Origin: Bacteroidia bacterium
Lineage (GTDB): Bacteria > Bacteroidota > Bacteroidia > Chitinophagales > Saprospiraceae
Direction of reading: 5' to 3'
DNA length: 45,167 nt
Assembly (NCBI GenBank): GCA_030426765.1
Contig: JAUHXV010000025.1
Span: 1-45,167, forward strand
Shown: one piece after another, positions 1 through 6,991 of the stretch
How positions within the stretch are numbered: the stretch's first letter is position 1
Layout: every line of letters starts with the position of its first letter
Translations under genes and position numbers: made by a program
Notes under the pieces: generated by a model
The model's database searches: none
Seen by the model: only the letters and a program-made list of their open reading frames with translations
Told to the model about the DNA's origin: nothing

Positions 1-261
1 CCCAGTGATAATGGCAAATTCAAGGCTCCAACCCTTCGAAATATTGAGCTCACAGCCCCCTATATGCATGCCGGGCAGTTTGAAACACTGGAGGAAGTGA
101 TCAACCATTATAACAGTGGTGGGCTTAATTCGCCCAACAAAAGCCCGTTGATTCGCCCATTAAACCTGACAGAAACTGAGAAATCAGACCTTTTAGCCTT
201 TATTCTGACCCTTACCGATACCACCGTCTTAACCAATCCGGCGTATCAGAGTCCTTTCTAG
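1..261 (+). CDS. Di-haem cytochrome c peroxidase (MauG/CcpA family), 3' end only
   Basis: The reading frame is open from the first base, so this is the C-terminal 86 residues of a gene starting upstream of the window. The segment FKAPTLRNIELTAPYMHAGQ followed by TLEEVINHYNSGG is the typical C-terminal signature of bacterial di-haem cytochrome c peroxidases and MauG relatives. In that family the Met of the PYMH segment is an axial ligand of the high-potential haem, and it is present here. The family works in the periplasm and reduces hydrogen peroxide using electrons from small cytochromes, or performs related oxidations. The CXXCH haem sites and signal peptide lie outside the window and cannot be checked. 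The final residues (NPAYQSPF) end in the usual place for the family. Confidence 0.88.
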   Translation, partial: PSDNGKFKAPTLRNIELTAPYMHAGQFETLEEVINHYNSGGLNSPNKSPLIRPLNLTETEKSDLLAFILTLTDTTVLTNPAYQSPF

Positions 262-545
262 TGTCTTTTTTTCGCGAAAGCAAGCTGTTTTTTCCTGAAA
301 AAATCGCAATCACTTAGAGAGCTGTGATATCTTTTACTTCACAAAATATCAATTGATTCACATCATTAATTTTCTATTACATTGAAATACAGGTATATAC
401 AAATATACGATATTTGCAATGCAATAATTTATCTGTAACAAATGATGATTTTTGTACTTGTTTTGGCATGAGGATGTCCCGATCATTGTATCATCAATTA
501 ATAAGAGATACAGATCGGGTAGAAGTACCGGATTCAAATTTAGAT

Positions 546-565
546 ATGTTCATGGGATTATAATT
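546..565 (+). repeat. 20-bp direct repeat, copy 1
   Basis: The 20-mer ATGTTCATGGGATTATAATT occurs here and again, identically, at 643-662. Each copy is followed after 5 bases by a terminator-type hairpin of unrelated sequence. Read from its first base, each copy is a closed five-codon frame (Met-Phe-Met-Gly-Leu-stop). No function is known to me. Confidence 0.8.
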
Positions 566-570
566 CTGAT

Positions 571-610
571 GGATAGAAGGTTGCCACCCGGCAACTTTCT
601 ATCCTCTTTT
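571..610 (+). terminator. Rho-independent terminator after repeat copy 1
   Basis: GGATAGAAGGTTGCC (571-585) pairs with GGCAACTTTCTATCC (590-604) across a 4-base loop, with one G-U pair, followed by TCTTTT. This is a 15-bp stem with a U-rich tail reading on the + strand. It lies 5 bases after the first copy of the 20-bp repeat and could end either a small RNA or read-through from the peroxidase gene. Confidence 0.7.
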
Positions 611-642
611 AAAAGTCCAATCGTATCTAAAATATCAAGATT

Positions 643-662
643 ATGTTCATGGGATTATAATT
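643..662 (+). repeat. 20-bp direct repeat, copy 2
   Basis: Identical to the copy at 546-565, 97 bases further on. It is again followed after 4-5 bases by a terminator hairpin (667-705) whose stem sequence is unrelated to the first one. The conserved 20-mer plus variable hairpin is therefore a repeated module. Confidence 0.8.
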
Positions 663-666
663 TGTA

Positions 667-705
667 AAGCTGGGTAGTTCTAAAGTGAACCTCCCAGCTT
701 TTTTT
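667..705 (+). terminator. Rho-independent terminator after repeat copy 2
   Basis: AAGCTGGG (667-674) pairs with CCCAGCTT (693-700) around an 18-base loop and is followed by an uninterrupted T-run to 705. It would stop + strand transcription well before the SprB-repeat gene at 892. Confidence 0.75.
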
Positions 706-808
706 ATGTCCTGATCCAGCCTTCCGCACTTGCTCTTTAAACCTTCCCGACAAGGGCTTTTCCATTTTTTCTTTGGCTATTTTCCTGTTCAGCCGTGATA
801 ATGTCTTA

Positions 809-822
809 AATTCGCGCGAATT
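809..822. promoter_or_regulatory. Perfect 14-bp palindrome, possible operator
   Basis: AATTCGCGCGAATT is self-complementary over 14 bases and sits 70-83 bases upstream of the ATG of the secreted SprB-repeat gene, in otherwise AT-rich DNA. A 7-of-8 match to the -7 element (TAAATTCG, 807-814) overlaps it. The overlap with a candidate promoter suggests a repressor site, but this is inference from position alone. Confidence 0.3.
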
Positions 823-891
823 GCCATATAATCTGTGTGCATATTACAGATTATTGTTATTTTTCATGCCTGTAAACCAAAACGATCCGCT

Positions 892-3800
892 ATGAAGCAA
901 ACAACTACTTTCTTTCTTCTATTATTTGCCTTACTGGCTCCAATCACAGTCAGTGCTCAATTGCCTGATGGCGCAGAGGCACCAGATTGGACACATACCG
1001 ATATCGATGGCGTAGAATACAATCTCTACGACATGCTCGACGAAGGCAAAATGGTTGTTCTCAAGTTTTCCGCTACCTGGTGTGGCCCATGCTGGAACTA
1101 CCACCAGACAGGTGCGCTGGACGAATTTTGGAACGAGCACGGTCCGAATGGAACGAATCAGGCCCAGACTTTCTACATCGAGTCCGATCAGTCTACGGGC
1201 ATGGATGATTTGCTGGGGCTGACACCTTCTTCGCAAGGTAACTGGGTGGCAGCAGTTGATTTTCCCATTATCGACTTGCAGCCCGGTGAAAATACAGACA
1301 ACGAATACAACATCGGATATTATCCCACATTGTATGCTGTATGTGCCGACAAGAAAATTTATGAACTAGGTCAGGTCGGTGCCGGGCAATGGGAGGAATT
1401 TATCCAAAGCTGCTTACTCGCCGGTTCTGTTTCGAATATCGAGCAAGCTGTATGTTATGGTGACGGCGCGGTCGAACTTGATGTTTCAGGCGGGGTAGAA
1501 CCGATTTCCTATGAGTGGAGTAATGGATCAAGCGAACCATTCCTGGCTAATGTGGGAGCCGGTGTCTACAGTGTCACCGTGACAGAAGACAATGGCAAAG
1601 ACGTTGTCATAGAAGATATTGTCATAGAAGGTACCGAGGTGCCGATTGAATTGGGAAGTTCCGATATCGAAAATGCACTTTGCTTTGAATCTGCAACAGG
1701 TGCCATCAGCATTGAACTCGAAGATGCTGTTGAGCCGGTTTCTTATAGCTGGAGCAACGGAGACGATACCCAGAATATTGATGAACTCACAGCGGGAGAC
1801 TACACCGTCGTAGCCACTGATGCTAACGGATGTCTTTTTGAAGATTCTTTTTTCGTTGACCAACCCGATCAGATTGAAGCTTCTTACGAAACAACACCTG
1901 AATATTGTGATCAGGGTGATGGTTCTATCCTCCTTGATATCGATGGCGGAGTCGGCAACTACACCGTTTATTCTTCAGATGGAGACGTAGATGAGTATTT
2001 AATTTATAACCTTCTGGCCGGAACAGTGACGGCCACTGTGGAAGATGGCAACGGATGTATCTGGGAAGAAAATGTTGAGATTGAATTTGTTCCTCAGCAT
2101 GAGTTATTCTTTACCCCGGATCCGGCAGTAGATTGTGAAAATCCTATAGCAAGCGTACAGGGTTTTGTCACAGGCGGTTTTGATGATTACGAATATGAAT
2201 GGTCTACCGTCAACGGAAATATTATCGGAGACACAAATGGCCCTGTCATTGAAGTGGACGCAGAAGGCGATTATGACCTGACCGTGTATGATCTTTTCAG
2301 CGGCTGTATCGTCAGCAGTTCCGTCTATGTGGTATCCAATGCAGATCCACCGAATGCTGAAGCTGGTGATGACACACCGATTTCATGCGAACTTCCCGAG
2401 CCTGTTCTTCAAGGTGATGGGGATCCTGGCCATTCTTTGAGCTGGACCACAACAGACGGAAATATTGTTTCCGGCGGAGATACCTACAACCCTGTAGTGG
2501 ATCAACCCGGAACGTATATTATTGAAGTAACAAACCCTGAGAATACATGTTCCAATACTGACACAGTAGTTGTCCAGGATCAACTCGATCCGGCTGATGC
2601 TATGTATACGTATCAGACAAGCGGGTTGACCATGAATGGAACTGACATTTCCACCGGTAGTAATCTATCCGGATGGAGTTGGACATTTGGCGACGGCAAT
2701 TCATCTACTGAACAAAATCCAACCCATACATATGCCGCTGACGGCACCTATGAGGTTTGTCTGAGCGTTCAGAATGGTTGCGGGGTAAGTGAATTATGTC
2801 AAAACGTTGAAGTTATGTTTGACGGCACATCCATCAGCGTGATAAGCAATGTTCAGGACGTCCTTTGTTATGATGGTGCAACAGGTAGTATTACCCTGAT
2901 CGTCAATGGCGGAAGTGGTAACTATACCTTCTCCTGGACCGGACCAGATGGCGAAACATATTCTACGCAATCCATTGCCGATCTTCCTGCAGGTACATAT
3001 ACTGTGATCATCACGGACGACATGGGTAATTCTTACACAGCTGATTATACTGTCGACGAACCCGCACCGGTTGCGCTCGTAGGATCAACTGTCATCGACA
3101 ATCTTTGCTTCGGCGAATCCAATGGTTCAGTAGCAGTAGATATCATGGGAGGTGTAGGCCCGTATAGTTATTCGTTTAACGGAGGACCCTCACAATCTGA
3201 AAATATCGTAAGTGGCTTACCCGTTGGTGAAGTGGAATGCGTTGTAACAGATGCAAACGGATGTACCTTTGTAGCCGGCCCTTATACTATCCAGGAACCT
3301 ACAGAAGTTACTCACGCGGTAGATGCAATTTCTGTGAGTTGCTTTGGCGACTCCAATGGCTCAGCAAGCGTTATCAATGTTCAGGGTGGGGTAGCCCCAT
3401 ATTCCTACTTATGGAATATCGGACTCACAACACCAGATGTTGATGGTTTGGCTCCCGGTATTTACACCTGCATGATTACGGATCACAATGGATGTGTAAG
3501 TGAGGCTTCAGTTCAAATCGACGAACCAAATATTCTTGAAGTGGACAATGTAGTCGCCACAGATGCAACCAGCGAAGAACAAAATAATGGTAGTATCAGC
3601 ATCGACGTGAACGGGGGAACAGCACCTTATGTGGTCACTTGGAATAATGGTATGACTGGCACTATGATTCAGGGACTTGTTCCTGGAGAATACACCTACA
3701 CCGTTGTAGACGCGAATGGCTGCACAATTGCGATTTCTGATCCAATTCTTATTGGAGGCTCAGTATCTAATCAGTACGTTTCCTGGGCTGAGTACATCAC

Positions 3801-4032
3801 ACTGGCTCCAAATCCTTCCAATGGAAATGTGATTGTGTCCTGGGATGGCCTGAGTGGCAATAATGGTAATATCACTTTGTCCACGCTGGAAGGAAAACGT
3901 CTTCACGCAAGACAGATTTCGAATGCAACCGGCACCTGGGATCTTTCAGAATTTAATCTATCCAATGGTGTCTATATCGTTCTCTTCGAACTGGACAAAG
4001 AAGCCGTTCCGTATAAACTGGTCATTTTCTAA
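892..4032 (+). CDS. Secreted thioredoxin-like/SprB-repeat protein with T9SS type A sorting domain
   Basis: A 1046-residue extracellular protein. The ATG at 892 is chosen over an upstream frame start at 835 because it gives a clean signal peptide (MKQTTTFFLLLFALLAPITVSA, cleaved about residue 22). Residues about 28-195 form a thioredoxin/AhpC-TSA-like domain with a WCGPC redox motif at 63-67. Then follow three SprB-type repeats (each with a Cys near its start, a G-G-V/Y-S-W-S-N-G core and an NGC near its end), two Ig-like beta modules, a PKD domain with FGDG at about 599-602, and four more SprB-like repeats. Residues about 971-1046 are a T9SS type A sorting domain (LAPNPSNG...GVYIVLF). It should be exported by Sec, carried across the outer membrane by T9SS and attached to or released from the surface. 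The thioredoxin motif may act in disulfide chemistry on the stalk or a partner; that is inference. It appears to be transcribed alone. Confidence 0.85.
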   Translation: MKQTTTFFLLLFALLAPITVSAQLPDGAEAPDWTHTDIDGVEYNLYDMLDEGKMVVLKFSATWCGPCWNYHQTGALDEFWNEHGPNGTNQAQTFYIESDQSTGMDDLLGLTPSSQGNWVAAVDFPIIDLQPGENTDNEYNIGYYPTLYAVCADKKIYELGQVGAGQWEEFIQSCLLAGSVSNIEQAVCYGDGAVELDVSGGVEPISYEWSNGSSEPFLANVGAGVYSVTVTEDNGKDVVIEDIVIEGTEVPIELGSSDIENALCFESATGAISIELEDAVEPVSYSWSNGDDTQNIDELTAGDYTVVATDANGCLFEDSFFVDQPDQIEASYETTPEYCDQGDGSILLDIDGGVGNYTVYSSDGDVDEYLIYNLLAGTVTATVEDGNGCIWEENVEIEFVPQHELFFTPDPAVDCENPIASVQGFVTGGFDDYEYEWSTVNGNIIGDTNGPVIEVDAEGDYDLTVYDLFSGCIVSSSVYVVSNADPPNAEAGDDTPISCELPEPVLQGDGDPGHSLSWTTTDGNIVSGGDTYNPVVDQPGTYIIEVTNPENTCSNTDTVVVQDQLDPADAMYTYQTSGLTMNGTDISTGSNLSGWSWTFGDGNSSTEQNPTHTYAADGTYEVCLSVQNGCGVSELCQNVEVMFDGTSISVISNVQDVLCYDGATGSITLIVNGGSGNYTFSWTGPDGETYSTQSIADLPAGTYTVIITDDMGNSYTADYTVDEPAPVALVGSTVIDNLCFGESNGSVAVDIMGGVGPYSYSFNGGPSQSENIVSGLPVGEVECVVTDANGCTFVAGPYTIQEPTEVTHAVDAISVSCFGDSNGSASVINVQGGVAPYSYLWNIGLTTPDVDGLAPGIYTCMITDHNGCVSEASVQIDEPNILEVDNVVATDATSEEQNNGSISIDVNGGTAPYVVTWNNGMTGTMIQGLVPGEYTYTVVDANGCTIAISDPILIGGSVSNQYVSWAEYITLAPNPSNGNVIVSWDGLSGNNGNITLSTLEGKRLHARQISNATGTWDLSEFNLSNGVYIVLFELDKEAVPYKLVIF

Positions 4033-4082
4033 TTCATTATACAGGAAGCACGTTCAGACGTGTTTTACCTAAACAACCAATT

Positions 4083-4117
4083 AAAAAGCCTGATGCGACG
4101 ACATCAGGCTTTTTTTT
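4083..4117. terminator. Bidirectional rho-independent terminator between convergent genes
   Basis: AAAAAGCCTGATG (4083-4095) and CATCAGGCTTTTTTTT (4102-4117) form a stem around a 6-base loop. The T-run on one side and the A-run on the other allow termination from both directions. It serves the SprB-repeat gene ending at 4032 and the convergent amidohydrolase, whose stop codon lies within its outer edge. Confidence 0.9.
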
Positions 4118-5222
4118 ATTTGGGAAACAAACTGGCATCCAATCCGGGGATTATGCGAAGTGCATTTTTGTAATACACTTTTTTCAACACTTCATCATCG
4201 AGATCGAGCCCATACATTTTCCAAAACGCGTGGTATTTCTTATAATATGGAAAGTATTCAGCCGCCGTTTCCAGCACGCGGAAATAAGTAGGGTATTCTT
4301 CAGGCTTGTAGGAGTCTTTACCAAACAGAATTCTATCCTGGTATTTTGTAAAAAATGCTTTTGCATGGCGAGGTTGACGCCCCAATTCAGCAATCACTGC
4401 ACCAAACTCCACATACATATTGGGCATTTCATCCAGAAGTTGTCCCAGGTGATCAAGGTCATTGGCAAACCAACCGAAATGTGCGTTAATAAACGTGGTG
4501 GCTGGATGTCGGCGAAAGACATCGTGTTGCTCTCCAATAATCACTTCCCACGGAGCCGGATCATCAGCTTCTCGCTTCCTGCCGGATTTTAATTTGAGTT
4601 CCAGCCATCGCTCATTCAAACTGTCCAGCGGTTGCCAAAACGGTTTAGGATCTGCCGCATGAATCAACACCGGAATTCCGAGTTCGCCACACACTGACCA
4701 GACCGCATCAAGCTTTGGATGATTAAGTGGAATTCGATTTCCCGCGCTATCCGTATGAAACATTCCCTGGCTTTTATAGATCTTCAATCCACGCGCACCT
4801 TGCTCAACATCATACTTGATTTGGGCGGTCGTATTTTCCTCCCAGTCAGCCTCATCAATGCTCCTGAATTCAATATTCGTAAAGACCACAAGTCTGTTTG
4901 CATAACCCTGAGAATCTATACTCTGGGTCATTTGCGATAAAATCGTTCCGCCACGACCACTCAGGTTGACGTTGATGCCCATATTGAGACTGTCCATTTG
5001 CCGCACGAGGATGCTCAAATCCTGTTCAGCCATGCGCCAGTGGTGGCTGTGAACATCGATAAACGGATATTTTGCCTGTGTAACCGGATGTTCGGGCACT
5101 ACGAGCGTAGAGGGTGGATCATAGGATTCAAAATCCATATGAATATCCGGCACTTCATTATTCTGGCCAAAAGAGAGTGAAGTCAGGAAACAAAAACAAA
5201 TCGTCGTTAGTCGTAAATACAT
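4116..5222 (-). CDS. Exported amidohydrolase (amidohydrolase-related, PF04909-type TIM barrel)
   Basis: About 368 residues. The ATG at 5222 is preferred to an in-frame TTG at 5243 because it gives a normal signal peptide (MYLRLTTICFCFLTSLSFGQ). The mature part shows the metal-binding signatures of the amidohydrolase-2 family: a first strand with DVHSHHW, a later LIHAAD, NAHFGWF, and a C-terminal FGKDSY where the family has its catalytic Asp. Members hydrolyse or decarboxylate small carboxylated or cyclic compounds; the substrate cannot be named. Related exported versions are common in Bacteroidota. It shares a terminator with the convergent upstream gene and is not obviously in an operon. Confidence 0.75.
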   Translation of the reverse strand: MYLRLTTICFCFLTSLSFGQNNEVPDIHMDFESYDPPSTLVVPEHPVTQAKYPFIDVHSHHWRMAEQDLSILVRQMDSLNMGINVNLSGRGGTILSQMTQSIDSQGYANRLVVFTNIEFRSIDEADWEENTTAQIKYDVEQGARGLKIYKSQGMFHTDSAGNRIPLNHPKLDAVWSVCGELGIPVLIHAADPKPFWQPLDSLNERWLELKLKSGRKREADDPAPWEVIIGEQHDVFRRHPATTFINAHFGWFANDLDHLGQLLDEMPNMYVEFGAVIAELGRQPRHAKAFFTKYQDRILFGKDSYKPEEYPTYFRVLETAAEYFPYYKKYHAFWKMYGLDLDDEVLKKVYYKNALRIIPGLDASLFPK

Positions 5223-5413
5223 AAAAAGAAAGCTAGATTTCAACGCAATAATGATAAAATAATATCAATTGATCAGGGACGATAGATAAATCGGCCATGA
5301 TCTTCTGCTTCTCCAAACAACTTTTCATTAGATTTGATCTGGTTGCGTCATGCATTTGCGTATTGGAATCTGCTTTGACCGGACGCAAGACAGGGACCTA
5401 TTTTGAATCTACA

Positions 5414-6226
5414 ATGCAGCAAAGATCAATCAGTACCACCACGAAAAAAACAAAGAAAACCGATCATCTGGATATCCAGCGGAAGATTGATGACTTGTTT
5501 GCCTACCGGCGGCTCACGGATGTATTCAGGCAGAGTGGGATTGGAGAGGGCGACCCACTCATTGAAAACCTCAAAAACCTGCAGTTCCGTATTTACAAGC
5601 TGGACGCGTATCTCGAATCCAACTGGTATCTGGAGGAAGCATCTCTGGACACCTTATGGGCCGATATCCGAAGTGCCCTTTTGCCCTTTGGCATAGAGCG
5701 AGATAAGGAACAGAAGTCAGTGCTCAGAGAGATTGTGCAATACGAGCATATCGAAAAAAAATGCCGAAGCGGAAAATGGCCTACTGCTGTTTCCTTTGAC
5801 ACCTTTTACCGTACCAAGTCCTGCGATGTCCGGTTGATTCGTCAGCTCGTGTATAATGGCAAACCAGACTTAAAAGCATTATATCCATTGAAGGCCTGGG
5901 TCTGTTATGATCTGGTCACCGAAGTCAATGATGATATCAGTGATTTGTATGAAGACCTGCCCACCTGGAATGCGAATCGTTTTCTGATTTCTATTTTGCG
6001 GAAAGGCCATCTCAAAACTGATAAAGCCTACCAGCATTTCCTGGCTCAGGTGGCATATCGCACACAAACCTATTTCGAAAAAGGATATTCCAAAGGCCAG
6101 CAATCCCAGCTTTTTGAGTGGACGGTCGAGCGTTTACTGGAAACACAGCATTTGCTTCGGGAGTGCATGGATACATTAGATCATGGTCGTCTGGCGAATT
6201 CCCATTTGTTTGAAAAGATGCGATAA
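5414..6226 (+). CDS. Uncharacterised helical protein with a DDxxD motif
   Basis: A 270-residue protein I do not recognise as a named family. The ATG at 5414 is preferred; the frame is open back to 5297, but that extension (a Cys-rich, Phe-rich stretch) does not look like a protein or a signal peptide. The sequence is predicted almost entirely helical, soluble and charged. Residues 172-177 read NDDISD, inside a helix-like segment (LVTEVNDDISDLYEDL), which resembles the aspartate-rich helices of class I isoprenoid synthases (DDxxD, as in polyprenyl and phytoene synthases). A second such motif is not evident, so a catalytic role is uncertain. The gene stands between a minus-strand amidohydrolase and engB, 141 bases before the latter. 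Confidence 0.55.
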   Translation: MQQRSISTTTKKTKKTDHLDIQRKIDDLFAYRRLTDVFRQSGIGEGDPLIENLKNLQFRIYKLDAYLESNWYLEEASLDTLWADIRSALLPFGIERDKEQKSVLREIVQYEHIEKKCRSGKWPTAVSFDTFYRTKSCDVRLIRQLVYNGKPDLKALYPLKAWVCYDLVTEVNDDISDLYEDLPTWNANRFLISILRKGHLKTDKAYQHFLAQVAYRTQTYFEKGYSKGQQSQLFEWTVERLLETQHLLRECMDTLDHGRLANSHLFEKMR

Positions 6227-6367
6227 GGTGTTGATTTTGCGAAGTCTAATTAAGCTTCTAAAGCCCTGACTGTCAGCTTCTATCAGCGTACGGGATGAAG
6301 TTCGCCACTGTTTGGAGGCACAATTCTTGTAACTTTACCACCAGATTCCCGGTTTCACCGTTACGCT

Positions 6368-6991
6368 ATGCTCAAAGAGACATTACCCGTTGAATATATT
6401 GGAAGTTACAAGGACGTCAGCGACTGTCCCGACCTGGATTTTCCGGAGTATTGTTTCATCGGTCGATCCAATGTTGGAAAATCCTCCATCATCAACTGTA
6501 TCACGGGAAATAAGGAAATTGCCCGCACGTCAAAAAAGCCAGGAAAGACCCAGTCAATTAACTTGTTTAAAGTCAGTGAGGAACCGATTTGGTATCTCGT
6601 GGATCTACCCGGATATGGGTACGCTCAGACCTCAAAAAGTACAAGACGAAAATGGTCTGAATTGATTGACCAATATATACTCAACCGAAAAAACCTGATG
6701 TGTACGTTTCTCCTGCTGGACATACGGCATAAGCAGCAGGAAAACGATCGGCTTTTCATGCAACAACTGGGAGAAAACAATATTCCTTTTTGCATCATAT
6801 TCACTAAAGCAGACAAACTGAAGCCTGCCGAATTGGAGAAGTCACTGGATGCCTACAAAACTGAAATACTCAAAGAGTGGGAGTTTTTACCCCAAATCAT
6901 CGTCACGAGCAGTGTGACTGAAATGGGTCGGCAGGAAATTCTCGACCTGATCAAACAAACCAACCACACCTACGCCAACTATGCCCAGTAG
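6368..6991 (+). CDS. engB: Ribosome biogenesis GTP-binding protein EngB/YsxC
   Basis: A 207-residue TRAFAC-class GTPase needed for assembly of the large ribosomal subunit. All G motifs are visible: G1 GRSNVGKS (32-39), G2 Thr after KKPGK (61), G3 DLPG (79-82), G4 TKAD (146-149) and G5 SSV (181-183). The length and the PGYGYA sequence after G3 are typical of EngB rather than of Era or Der. The following acyltransferase gene begins 11 bases before this gene ends, suggesting translational coupling. Confidence 0.96.
   Translation: MLKETLPVEYIGSYKDVSDCPDLDFPEYCFIGRSNVGKSSIINCITGNKEIARTSKKPGKTQSINLFKVSEEPIWYLVDLPGYGYAQTSKSTRRKWSELIDQYILNRKNLMCTFLLLDIRHKQQENDRLFMQQLGENNIPFCIIFTKADKLKPAELEKSLDAYKTEILKEWEFLPQIIVTSSVTEMGRQEILDLIKQTNHTYANYAQ

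Larger units (their letters stand above)
472..610 (+). ncRNA. Candidate small structured RNA ending at a rho-independent terminator
   Basis: A two-part stem forms from CCCGATC (478-484) with GATCGGG (513-519) and, inside it, GTATC (488-492) with GATAC (507-511). Sixty bases later comes a terminator hairpin with a U-rich tail (571-610). A weak -7-like element, TTGTTTTG at 458-465 (7 of 8 to TAnnTTTG), would start a transcript near 472, giving an RNA of about 140 nt. The structure is seen in the sequence. That it is transcribed as an independent RNA is inference, and no known RNA family is recognised. Confidence 0.35.
262..891. other. Long intergenic region with no convincing protein gene
   Basis: This 630-base stretch is AT-rich. 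It contains a two-part stem (478-519), a 20-bp direct repeat present twice (546-565 and 643-662), two rho-independent terminator hairpins (571-610 and 667-705) and a perfect 14-bp palindrome (809-822), each listed separately. The only open frame of note, at 452-667, has low-complexity composition, crosses both repeats and a terminator hairpin, and is unlikely to be a protein. No tRNA or rRNA is visible. Confidence 0.7.

Noticed and set aside
452-667. 71-codon open frame in the leading intergenic region
   Set aside because: It runs through a hairpin, both 20-bp repeats and a terminator, has no recognisable protein features and no plausible start context.
1400-3770. DNA-level tandem or CRISPR-like repeats
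   Set aside because: The periodicity is at the protein level (SprB-type domains) and DNA identity between units is low; there are no regular direct repeats with spacers.
5297-5413. N-terminal extension of the DDxxD protein
   Set aside because: Cys- and Phe-rich stretch with no family-like pattern; the ATG at 5414 is a better start.
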